Below are positions 50,501 to 60,164 of a DNA stretch of 64,000 nt, piece by piece. Every line of letters begins with the position of its first letter. Positions within the stretch are counted from its first letter, which is position 1. The notes beneath the pieces are model-generated. The model was given only the letters and a program-made list of their open reading frames with translations, searched no databases and was not told the origin of the DNA. A program made the translations under genes and the position numbers. The DNA comes from Plecoglossus altivelis (taxonomy: Eukaryota; Chordata; Actinopteri; Osmeriformes; Plecoglossidae). The stretch spans positions 6,054,829 through 6,118,828 of the forward strand of contig BROE01000007.1 in NCBI GenBank assembly GCA_036571765.1. Direction: 5' to 3'.

Positions 50501-50606
50501 AGTTTCACACGAGACTCTAGACCTTCAGCCCTCGATGATAAAAACAGAAGCGTCCAGGCTGCTCTGGCAGACACTAACAAGCTCAGCTTCTCACACGTTT
50601 CCCCAC

Positions 50607-50651
<45 letters not shown>

Positions 50652-50883
50652 TCTCTATCTCTCTCTCTTCTCACACTTTCATCTCCCTCTCTCTCCCTCT
50701 TCACCGTCATTCATGAGCGTCTATTCCAGTCCTCCGGTCCTTCATTTTTCCAGTCCTGAAGCAGGTTTGTGAGTGAGTTTTCTCTGGAAGTTAAGTGAAT
50801 GCTGGTTAAGTACAGTTCTGGCTCTCAGTGTGTTCAGTCTCTCTGTGGCATCACTCCAGAAGTGACTGAGCTAATTGCTTGGG
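44621..50883. other. Intergenic with simple repeats
   Basis: CCA/CCCT-rich 44895-45010; CpG-enriched 45398-45500; GA 45690-45810 and 46138-46212; CCCT 46556-46591; CT 47130-47245; GGGT 47462-47498; GA 47513-47582; CA 47850-47960; CA 49022-49075; GT 49178-49208; purine 49490-49625; CT 50605-50650. Complex intervals (45830-46120, 48000-48860, 49640-50600) contain no recognised gene. Confidence 0.5.
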
Positions 50884-50907
50884 CATGATTCAGAGCTCTG
50901 AATCATG
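50884..50907. repeat. 24-bp perfect palindrome
   Basis: CATGATTCAGAG followed immediately by its exact reverse complement, no spacer. It sits in a complex, repeat-free stretch. Confidence 0.95.
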
Positions 50908-51891
50908 ATAGTGAGATAAGCCCCTTTGAAGAGATGGGTTGTGATGGCAAAGCTTAGGTCTGATTGATGTGTGTGTGGGCGTCTGCCTGTGGAGTGGACA
51001 GCTGAGCTCTAGCAGATACTGGAGATATAATCATGGATGTTGACCCCCACTCAATACACACACTCATCACACACACACTCATCACACACACACTCACACA
51101 CGCAAATCTCTCATCTGTTTCTCTGATAAGGGCCCCACTCTCTCTTTCTCTTTATGGATCCATCTTTTTATTCTCAGGTCTACGTCTGCCTTCACAAACA
51201 CCCACAGACACACATAAAATCACACACATACACATCCCCCACCCACACACACACACAACCCCCACACACACTAACTCACACACCCACACACAACCACAAA
51301 CACGAGCAACCCCCACGCACACTTACCCACCCACCCTCTCTCTTCCCTCTGATAAGGCCCCACTGAGTCCACCAGGTGGCATGCAGAGCTGCTCCACATG
51401 TGTGTGAGCCTCGGTGATAGATAGAAGCTGTCACGGCTCAGAGCTTCATGTGGTGTTTGTGTATGTGTGAGTGTTCGTGTGTGTGTGGACAACGGTATGC
51501 GTGTGTGTCAGACACGTCAGTAGGGAGGTAGGACCACGATGTGACTGATGTGGAAAGGCAGCAGAGTAGATAAGGAATAAGAGTTCCTGTATAACAGTGT
51601 CTGGAGCACTGTGTGATTGAGACATGGGCTGAACCTTCAGACCTGTGTGCCTTAACATGTGCATATCTGGGGTGTTTCTCTCCGATCCAGGGAGAGCAAT
51701 AAAGGTATAGAAAGAGGTCCCACCTGGAGTGAGTTCTGGGAAATGTAGTCCCATTGTGACATAAATCTCTTCCTGTTTTGTTATGGAGGTATTTATCATT
51801 GACCCAAGGTCCATAAACCTTGGAAATTCACCTCTAACCCCACACACACTCAGGCTACCCCTCTTAGCTCTCTCACACACAAACAGACGCT

Positions 51892-51922
<31 letters not shown>

Positions 51923-53159
51923 CACGCACACACACATACTCAGATGTGCAAACAGGCAGTATGTAATATAATACTGTCCCTAAGAACACTCAGCATAACT
52001 GCAACATAAACATAACTCAGACATCTGAAAACATGTAGGACAGATTCACATCTCAGTTTCACCCTAAAGTATGCTTGGATTTAACAAGCATGGAGTAAGT
52101 GCAAATTACACTTTAAAACTCACAAAGTTAATCAAGACAGGAAATATTGTACTCAAGGTATGTCAGTCTTCTTCTTTAGTTACAGAATACCAACCTGATT
52201 TGGTGTTCATGCTTATGTGTGTTCCGTACCATCACCTAACCCAAACCAGCCCCCCACCACCCCTCCAAGCACGGTTCTCTCACCCCAGAGAAGGTGCACT
52301 ATGGCTGGCCTCCTCATCCCTGTACCCCCTATCCCTTACCTTGCTCCAGGACTGTCTAAACAAACAGTCCTAAGCCAGCAGAAGGTCCAGCTCCCTCTGT
52401 GCTCTCTGTCTATTTACCCAGGGAAGCTGTTATTCCTGCCCACACCAACCACACCACTGATACCATAGCACAGCTTTTAAATATAATCATACTTAGGAGG
52501 GACAGGCTGCAGGTCAGGTGACCACAGGAGGAGGAGGGAGAGGGAGGAGGAAGAGGGAAAAGAAGGTGATATGGGGTTGTGAATGGTACGGAAGAGAGCT
52601 GGGGGATGGAGAGAGGGATGGGAGATGTTGGAGGGTGGTGGGGTGGGTAGGGGGAGATGGGGGTGGGTGGGGAGCGTAGAGTGAGATGAAGGAGGGGGTG
52701 GGAGGTGATCGGAGATGATGGGGGAGATGAGGGAGGGGGAGATGGGGGAAGGAGGATAAGGGATTAGAAAAGGAACAGGAAAGTAGCAGCAGATTGGCTT
52801 GGGTGTCTGTGAGAGGGCTGTTTGTTGTCACAGACAGGGAAGTGTGATGTCACTCAAGGCAGCGTGGGGATCGTATTTGGTTGGTACGTGTCGATCTGCA
52901 ATGCCTTGTGTCACGGTCAGACCAGGAAGTAGTTTCATAACAGACCAATTAGAGGTCCTTACTGTAAGTGGCCTCCTCCAATGACACAGAGTGATGGAGC
53001 CTCCAAAACAGAACACATAGCTAGTTAGTACACAGCTGGGTGGAACACATCATATGTGTGTATATATGCTTGGGAATATGCTTGTGTACGTGTGTGTGTG
53101 CTTTTCTCAAAGGCACAGAACTGGGGAATGAGCTCAATTCTACAGTAACATCACCCCGG
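50908..53159. other. Intergenic with CA and purine tracts
   Basis: CA-rich 51055-51310, CA 51893-51945 and purine-rich 52525-52765. Complex stretches 51410-51850, 51950-52500 and 52790-53090 show no gene. Confidence 0.55.
51369..51382 (+). promoter_or_regulatory. CTCF-like motif
   Basis: CCACCAGGTGGCAT fits the CTCF core CCASYAGRKGGCRS at 13 of 14 positions. Motif only; occupancy unknown. Confidence 0.35.
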
Positions 53160-53460
53160 AGCATCATAAAGCCCTAAACATTATTCTCAGACAGCAACAT
53201 TCAGCAAAACAGCATACATAAACAACACTGGCCAGAGGGCACTTAATAAATAAGGAGAAACTTGCCATTGTTTTTAATGACTTAAACTCCGCCGAAGTAG
53301 GTTTCGTGCATTTGTTTATTTTACTGTCGTCAGCAAGGAGACAACCACATAATTGCAATTATCTTATATTTTCATGAGGATATTGTCTTATTAAGTCAAA
53401 TTTTCTTCTACATAAAAAAGAAACAAAATCTGGTCAAAATAAGCACAAACAAAACCCATG
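53160..53460. promoter_or_regulatory. Candidate conserved non-coding element with optimal SOX site
   Basis: AT-balanced repeat-free block about 4 kb past the sox9 stop. It contains AACAATGG on the minus strand (53265-53272), the optimal SOX9-type core, plus CACATAATTGCAATTATC and TTTGTTTATTTTAC (forkhead-like). Possible autoregulatory enhancer; unproven. Confidence 0.42.
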
Positions 53461-53559
53461 CACACACTACTCATACATGCACGCACACACTGACAAACAA
53501 TGACTTGATTACATTAGCTTGCACCTATTCATTATTCATCTCCATAAACATATTTACCT

Positions 53560-53860
53560 AATCACTGTGCTGATTTGCATTCCGCAGCCATCAAGTTTGC
53601 AGTGCTGGAAGTTGGCAGTGTTCACCGTCCCTCTCTCTTTCTCGGAGGTATTTTGCATTTAAAAAGACCACCCATGGGTCCTGGAGCAGCCAGTCCCAGA
53701 GAGACGTCTGTATGGAATATTAATGCACTTCTCCTGGGAAAACTGCCCACAGAATGCTCCCTGTCCTGCACCAAACTCCACATCCTCCAGAACCAGGGCC
53801 CTGGCCCCCCAGCCTCTCCCAGGCAGAGGGCCTCCTCTTGGGATAGGGCCCCAGAGGTGA
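53560..53860. promoter_or_regulatory. Candidate conserved non-coding element
   Basis: Complex block including CTGATTTGCATTCCG (octamer-like ATTTGCAT), GGTATTTTGCATTTAAAAAG and GGAATATTAATGCAC. No repeat content. Enhancer role inferred. Confidence 0.35.
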
Positions 53861-55180
53861 GCTGAGGTTAGGCCCTCTCCTCCTAACATAGGTAACATAT
53901 AACTTGAATGTTCCAGGGGAGGACTTTAGTTAACTAGAGAAGACCAGAACCCTCTCATGACTGCCTAGACACACACATAGTTTTCCACATTCACACACAA
54001 TCCATATACACAGGCACGCACATGATCAGACATGCATACACACACACACACACACGCACGCACACACACACACACACAGAGTGGACACAGGTGTCAGAAT
54101 GGAATGAGTCAAGAGGCTGCAGCTAGTTTGTTTTGTCTTGAATACCTACAGGCATCACCCACTCTGCCCTGGACATTAGTTCCACTCAGGCACTACACTT
54201 CCTGGTTTGTCACCCATCATCAGGATCCAATCAATGACCTGTATGCACAAAACATGCCAATCAAATGACCCAATGTGTATGCAGCTACAAAACAGTCTAC
54301 TTGTACAGTTCTATAGATTTAAAAAAAAAAAATCTGCATTCTACAGTATCCATGACTAGGATGGCAGTCTTTGTGTCTGCTAACTGGGTGGGGTCACTCG
54401 TTTTATGTTACTGTGCAGCGCTGACTGAGCCTGCGCCCCTCATGTGATTTGGCATGGTGCTCATGTGAAACATGTCATCTGTCTGCTGCTAAGTGCTGCT
54501 GTTCCCCTCCTCCGTCACTGGAGAGCCAGAGCTCTGATGGCTTTTTCATCTGGCTCTCCTCTCTCTCTCTCTCTCTTTCACTCCATCTCTCTCTCTCTTT
54601 ATTTCTCTTGCTCTGTCTGTCTTTCGCTCAATCTGTCTTTCTTCATCTCGCTCTCTTCATCGCTGGCTGTATCTCCTCTCTCTGATTCTCTCGGTCTTTA
54701 TCTTTGACCCTCTCTCTGTGTCCTGCTGTTTGTGACTGAAGTCATCCCTCCATTCTCCCTCCATTTCAAGCCTTGCAAGTTCTCTGCTTTTTCTCCCCTG
54801 CTCCCACTCGTTCCTTCCTGTCTGGGAATCAATTCCAAAGGGCCCGACCCATGCCATCCAATCAGATGACTCAAAACAAACAGTCAGCATCCTCCTCCCA
54901 CCCCAATCAACCAATCAAATGCGAGTTTTTCACTTGCGTGCCGCAATACAAAACTATTCTAAGTGTGTGCAGTTTAGGAAAAGTGGATTCTGGCAAAATT
55001 CGAAGTTGTGCAGTTGAAATGTGGACCGGGAGTCACATCACATCCGAGTGGTGTCGTCCCCTCAACTGTTCCTCTCATTATATGGCTGGAATACACATTG
55101 ACCATCATCGGATGCTGTGAATAACAATGACTGAATAAATGAAACTTGATAGAAGCTCCTAGCCCCCAATGACGTTCTTC
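53861..55180. other. Intergenic, CA and CT stretches
   Basis: CA 54036-54078, A-run 54323-54333 and CT 54560-54700. The remainder is complex with no recognised exon. Confidence 0.55.
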
Positions 55181-56270
55181 CGACAACAGTTTGTATGACA
55201 TTTAGTTGCGCCATATGTACCAAACAGGCCCACGGACCGCTTCAGTTGTTGTCCTATTGTGTGAAGAATTGTAACGACTCAGATCCATATGTTCTGAATT
55301 GCGTTCACCCCCCACCCCCCTCACCCCCACCCATCAACTTGAGTGCAGGTGCTAGGAAACAACCACCAAATATATGGTGGCATGTCGCGATGAGCCAGGG
55401 AAGTTTATTACATCGCTGACATGCCTCCCGGCTCTGAGAATCAAGTCCTTCGGTATACCACCCCTGTCGTCTGCCAAACAATCCAGAATGGCTACAGTCC
55501 ATCGGAGGGTTTGTGTTCCACAACCTGTTCCCTAGTGATAGTGATGGATGTGTGTTCTGTAGAAGTATGGTGGGTTTGTAGGACAATGCCCAGGCGGTGT
55601 TGTCCTGAACGATAGAGTCATTCTCGTCGCAGTGTTTCTTGTTGTGTCCCTTCAACGCCATCTACAGGCTGTTGTATTAGGAACCACAATCAAACCCAGA
55701 CGAACCCCATGTTTTTTAGGCATTCTTTATCTCTCCGCTCCTCCCTCTCATATCACCCCCCCCTCACACACCAACCACACCCTATCCATCAACAGCGTCC
55801 CATAGGTGTTACACATGCGACGGGCTGAGTGCCCCCCCACTTTCTCAGTGATGGGAAGGTAAGAACACGAAAACACAAGGGCAACAAGGCTTCGAGGAAC
55901 CACGCTGCACCCACGCCCCTCTCCCTTTCTCTCTCCTTTTCCCTTTCTCTTCTCCCTCCCCTTTACTCTCCTCCTCCAACCTCGCTCCCCACTACTCTCC
56001 TTTACCTCTCTCGCTCTACTCTAATACCCCTCCCCTCCAACTCTTCCCACCTCTCGTCTCAATACACGTGCGTCTCTAAAACTCCGACGTTAATTTTATC
56101 CAAAACTACTCACACGTTGTTAATATGGGTTGATATCGCCCGCCTGATCCACACTACAATGTGTGTATTCCACGTGCACCCCTGTCAACAGCAAGTAAGA
56201 GACTTACTGTGCGCAGACGCTGCGAGAATATCTCTTCTTATTTGTCACAATTGAGTTTATGACTCAATGA
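55181..56270. other. Intergenic of unusual texture
   Basis: Lacks CA/GT arrays, has scattered CpGs and a pyrimidine tract (55915-56060). A 118-codon minus frame (55305-55661) matches no family I recognise. It may be low-quality or gap-filled sequence. Confidence 0.4.
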
Positions 56271-56654
56271 GTCGGGCTCTGCTGGTACTTTCTCTTTATA
56301 TGAAAGACATAAAGTCACTTCCTTTTTAAACAGAATCAAATACATGTTAGTCTGAGACGAAAATTGTCGCCATAGAAAAGTAAGATCAGAAAGTGATATT
56401 GGTACCAGTGAAACTAAACAATAGCAGCTAACCAGCGATCCCGTAACATAAAGAATACTAAAACACGTTGCGAAAAAAAACATAAACTTTTCCAGTTCTT
56501 ACGGCATAGTTCTGAACTCCAAGGTAAGAATCTAACAAATAACAGTAATCCATTAACTAAATAACAAATAAAGGACAAATAAACATTTAAAATAAAGACA
56601 TTTACATAGATAAATAAACAAGAGGAGAACAGTTTGTAACATTTTACGTACCCC

Positions 56655-57680
56655 CCTTGGCTAAAATACCGGTTTATTAAAGACATTTTATATCCAAGGT
56701 AACTTTGTAAGGGACACTAATCAATTATATGTTTCAAAGAATAAAATGCATACTTTAATTACTTTAAAATAAAATTAAAGCTAATAAATAAATTAAAAAG
56801 GTTAAGACTAGGTTGGGGAAAGGATGGTTGGGGGGATTGGTGAAAGACGTGTGTGTGCGCGTGTAAATTGACCCGAGTGTGGAGGCAGACTGAAGGGGAC
56901 ACCCAAGGGTCAAAGGTGATTTCCTGTTTCTGTCAAACACATGCTGTCAGACGGTAAGTATAATTTCAGCTGTGGACTACACACACACACGCACCAACAT
57001 CCCATCTCACCAATCCTCAGACAGGCACGGATGGTGCAAAAGGCTGAAATCTTCGAACCACAAATCTGAGCTCAAATGTCTGTTCCTTTACAACCTGACC
57101 CTGTACATCATCTGTAATCACCTTAATAAACACTCTTTCACGGCACAAATACAGAAGCAACTAAGCTGGAAATGGCACCAAATGCAAAGCACAATGCACT
57201 ACAGGAATGCAAAAGCAAAGGCAATCCAAACTAACGGTACTGTCTGTAGAAAATCCCACCAAACAGTTGAAGCCCTAAACTGCAACGCACCTTGAGTGTT
57301 CAGTTTCTGGAATGGAGACAGAACATGTATAAAGCTTAGTTATCTACAAATACTTGGCAAGCCCTCTCCCTCCCCCCTGACAAGATAACAGAGAAAACAT
57401 ACACAGTACCTACAAAAATATCAACAATCGATACGTCCTCACAGAGGACTGTTCTCTTCTCTCTACAAATATATAAATTTCCTCATTACGCAATATAAAA
57501 GGCACGGCGTGAGCCAATCGGATCTCATTTCAGGTGGTTCAAGTCCAGCTCTGAGTCCTCTTCTCCTCTCTTGTGAATTCAAGTGTCTGTTCCTACAGGG
57601 AGATGGATGATGGGATGATATGATATAAGTCTCCTTCTGCAGTGTCACTCTGGCTGTGTGTGTGTGTGTGTCCAGGCCCC
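56655..57680 (-). other. sox9: sox9 3' UTR (predicted)
   Basis: About 1 kb from the stop codon to the first strong poly(A) signal. The part nearest the stop is CA/GT-bearing and mixed. The distal half (56690-56830) is AT-rich with several TTTATT/ATTTA-like words on the transcript strand. A GTACTGT heptamer at 57403-57409 matches the miR-101 seed. The end is inferred. The AT-rich, repeat-poor sequence continues to about 56260, so a longer isoform is possible. Confidence 0.55.
56673..56678 (-). terminator. sox9: Poly(A) signal AATAAA for sox9
   Basis: AATAAA on the minus strand, about 1 kb past the stop codon, in AT-rich sequence. A weaker ATTAAA lies upstream at 56754-56759. No other canonical hexamer reads in this direction between 56280 and 56670. 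Confidence 0.55.
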
Positions 57681-58468
57681 TCAAGGCCTGGTCAGCTGTG
57701 TGTAAACTGGCTGCTGGTCCCATTGCTGTGGGCTGTTCTGGGGGATGGAGGGGACCCCTGTGGGGTCGGCGATGGGGGTGTACATGGGCCTCTGGCTGGG
57801 GCTCATGTAGCTGAAGGTGGAATAGAGCCCAGAGCCCTGCCCAGCTGCGTGGCTGTAGTAGGAGGTGGCGCCGCCCTGGTGGTCGGAGTACTCGTACTGC
57901 GCCCGGGTGATGGAGGGGTAGGGGGAGGAGGAGGAGCTGTAGTGCTGCAGGCTGAAGGAGCCGTAGGCCGCGTGCTGGGGGGAGCACTGTTGCTGCTCGC
58001 TGTAGTGGCTGGGGCTAAGCTGCTCTGTCTTGATGTGTGTGGGGGTGCTGCTGCTGGAGGGCCTCTGGGTCGGGGGGCCCTGGTCCCCACTGCTGCTCCC
58101 CAGGGTGGTCAGGGAGAGCTGCCCCTGGCTCTGCTGGCCCTGGCCCTGGCTCTTCGCCAGCCAGGAGGAGGCGCCCCCTGTTGGCTGGCTGACCGTGGCA
58201 GTGCCGAGCCCATAGCTGCCCGTGTAAGGGACCGGCCCCCCCGGGTGGCCATTGGGGGGGAGGTACTGGTCAAACTCGTTGACGTCAAACGTCTCGATGT
58301 GGGAGATGACATCACTGCTCAGCTCGCCGATGTCCACGTCCCTGAAGTCAATGTTGAGTTGGCGGCCAGTGCTGTCAGGTAAGGGGCGGCCTTCGCGCTT
58401 CAGGTCCAGCTTGCCCGTCTGGATGTCTGTCTTTGGGGTGGTGGGAGGGGTGGGGGGGCCCTGGGACC
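57681..58468 (-). other. sox9: sox9 coding exon 3
   Basis: Codes residues 230-491 and the TGA stop at 57681-57683. The acceptor is CCCCCTCAG. It carries the PPTPPTTP degron, the central activation domain (DVDIGELSSDVISHIETFDVN), a Gln/Ser-rich linker where mammals carry the PQA block, the IKTE SUMO motif and the C-terminal activation domain. Confidence 0.95.
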
Positions 58469-59719
58469 CTGAGGGGGAGAGGGGAGGGTTAGGCTAATGT
58501 ACAGATGTTCAATGTTGTCTGACGCAACAACCCCACATGAGTGGAAAATATTCTAATGTGTGTAAATGAGCAGACTAGAACTCAGTTTTTCAAAAGTGGT
58601 GAGCTGATACAATATACTGAGTTGAGAACATATTGGTGCAGTTGATATTTTTTGTATTCCTTTTTTCCAATTGTTTTACATGAAACATGCAGGTATAAAA
58701 TACTGTCACACATTCCCTTGACACCTGACTAGACCCAAAGCAAATAGTCTGGGGTTGTTTGATTGCAATTTCGGAGAAGCTATCCTGTCTTATCTCACCT
58801 GAGTGTTCGCCAGGGGAGTGCACCTCTCCCATGCTTGAGGCGGGGGAGTCTGCCTGCTGGAGCGCTTTGAAGATGGCATTGGGCGATATGTGAGTCTGCT
58901 CGCAACCATCCTCCGACTCGCCCTGACCGTTTTTAACCGACTTTCTTCGCCGGGGCTGGTACTTGTAGTCCGGGTGGTCTTTCTTGTGCTGAACCCGCAG
59001 GCGCTCCGCCTCCTCGACGAAAGGACGCTTTTCTCCCTCGTTGAGTAGTCTACAAGTAAAACAAAGCAATGCAAACATGAATATTCAAATATACGTTTAA
59101 ATGGACTTCGTGTTTTGTTTTGTTTTTTATTCAAAAAATATTGTTGAATAACACCAAATCATCCACAGCACGCGCAGCATAACCTCGTCAAACCTCTCCA
59201 GGTCAAATCCGTGCGTAAATTCTATCCCCAAAGCGACAGGGATGAAGCGAGAGCGAGAGACGAGATAGAGGGACTGACTCACCTCCAGAGTTTCCCCAGG
59301 GTCTTGCTCAGCTCCGCGTTGTGGAGATGTGGGTACTGATCCGCCAACTTCCTGCGCGCTGCTTGTGCCCAAACCATAAACGCGTTCATCGGTCTCTTCA
59401 CGTGGGGCTTGTTTTTACTAGATCCGTTTACGCGGACTGGCATAGGCACGAGAGTCCAGTCGTAACCCTTCAGCACCTGGGACACCGCCTCGCGTATGCA
59501 CACTGGGAATTTGTCCTCCTCGTCCTTCTTGAACTCGCCAAGGTGGCTGTCCGGACCCAGCAAACCGTTTTCTGACGGTCTAGTGTTCTCGGTATCGGAG
59601 CCAGAGCCAGACGGGCAAGGAGATCCGGCAGAATCCTCGGACATGCTCGGACTCGGGACGTCAGAGAGACATTTGTCTTGTTCCTCTGTCATTTTCAGGT
59701 ATGGGTCGAGTAGATTCAT
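57681..59719 (-). CDS. sox9: SOX9 transcription factor (three coding exons)
   Basis: HMG-box transcription factor acting in the nucleus. In vertebrates SOX9 drives chondrocyte, Sertoli-cell and neural-crest programmes by bending DNA at AACAAT-type sites, often as a dimer. The CDS joins 59719-59283, 59049-58799 and 58468-57681, with GT/AG at both introns and phase kept, giving 491 residues against 509 in human. Visible parts: N-terminus MNLLDPYLKM; dimerisation region about 62-103 (DKFPVCIREAVSQVLKGYDW); HMG box about 105-183 (PHVKRPMNAFMVWAQ to YKYQPRRRK), carrying both nuclear-localisation clusters and an RRKS PKA-type site; PPTPPTTP at 234-241, the GSK3/FBW7 degron region; EFDQYLPPNG at 294-303 in the central activation domain; IKTE SUMO motif at 375-378; C-terminal activation domain ending QLTRP. 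The long Pro/Gln/Ala block of mammals is absent, as in other fish. The HMG box is split by intron 1 after Arg146, as in all SOX9 genes. The sox9a or sox9b assignment is not decided. Confidence 0.97.
58469..58798 (-). other. sox9: sox9 intron 2
   Basis: 330-bp intron with GTGAGA donor and a pyrimidine-rich acceptor ending CCCCCTCAG. No mobile element or conserved island is apparent. Confidence 0.93.
58799..59049 (-). other. sox9: sox9 coding exon 2
   Basis: Codes residues 147-229 plus the first base of codon 230: the end of the HMG box (LLNEGEKRPFVEEAERLR...), the basic RRRKS motif and the conserved EQTHISPNAIFKALQ stretch. The acceptor is TTGTAG and the donor is CAG/GTGAGA. The 251-bp length is close to the equivalent human exon as I remember it. 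Confidence 0.95.
59050..59282 (-). other. sox9: sox9 intron 1
   Basis: 233-bp intron interrupting the HMG box, GTGAGT...TTGTAG. It has T-rich sequence near 59110-59140 and no repeat array. It is far shorter than the equivalent mammalian intron. Confidence 0.93.
59283..59719 (-). other. sox9: sox9 coding exon 1
   Basis: Codes residues 1-146: the acidic/serine-rich N-terminus, the dimerisation region and the first part of the HMG box. It ends ...CTC TGG AG with donor GTGAGT, so codon 146 (Arg) is split 2+1. The start is the Met of MNLLDPYLKM, which is invariant in SOX9. Its context is weak (C at -3). The next in-frame ATG, codon 10, has A at -3. Confidence 0.95.
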
Positions 59720-60093
59720 ACGAAAACTTTAGTTGAACAATTGCACGTGAAAAATGGAAAAGGGTCAAGTTCTTGAGGCAGAATCCTCAAGAAGCCTTTA
59801 GCACGCGTGAAAAATAGTCTTCCCGGAGGTTTTTTTCAATTCAACAAAAGTATGCAAAAAGTTAGAGTAAACTCAGTGCTTTGCTCCTGCGAAGTGGCTG
59901 TCAGTTGCATAAAGACGTTTTGAAAGCAGATAATTTTACGCGTGACTCTGAACGATTGAATTAAAACCCCGTTTTTCTCTGCTGCTGTTTGTCTCGAAAC
60001 AAACAACTGTAAGTTCCCTAAAAACGTTTGCAGGCAGAGGGAAAGTGTTCCATCCGCGTCTCAAAATTTTATCTCCAAGAACGTGTGCGTGCT
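59720..60093 (-). other. sox9: sox9 5' UTR (predicted)
   Basis: Sequence between the inferred start site, about 30 bp past the TATA box, and the ATG. It is repeat-free, with a length near 0.37 kb that is similar to mammalian SOX9. The cap site is inferred, not seen. Confidence 0.6.
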
Positions 60094-60120
60094 TTGAACC
60101 GAAATCCCTCGCAAGCTCAC

Positions 60121-60126
60121 TTTATA
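60121..60126 (-). promoter_or_regulatory. sox9: sox9 TATA box
   Basis: TATAAA on the minus strand (CACGTATAAAGTGAGC context), 402 bp before the ATG. Mammalian SOX9 promoters are TATA-containing. Spacing to the upstream CCAAT box is 33 bp. Confidence 0.75.
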
Positions 60127-60159
60127 CGTGAATTGCAATGCGGCTGCAAGTCCAAGGTG

Positions 60160-60164
60160 ATTGG
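60160..60164 (-). promoter_or_regulatory. sox9: sox9 CCAAT box (NF-Y-type)
   Basis: CCAAT read leftwards in the context CCACCAATCACC, just upstream of the TATA box. NF-Y/CBF binding to CCAAT boxes in the proximal SOX9 promoter is established in mammals. Function here is inferred from position and motif. Confidence 0.65.

Noticed and set aside
55305..55661. 118-codon minus frame of protein-like composition
   Set aside because: No family recognised, no splice context, and the surrounding sequence may be unreliable.
57642..58382. 246-codon plus-strand frame opposite sox9 exon 3
   Set aside because: Antisense shadow of the GC-rich sox9 coding exon; no family and no splice or start context.
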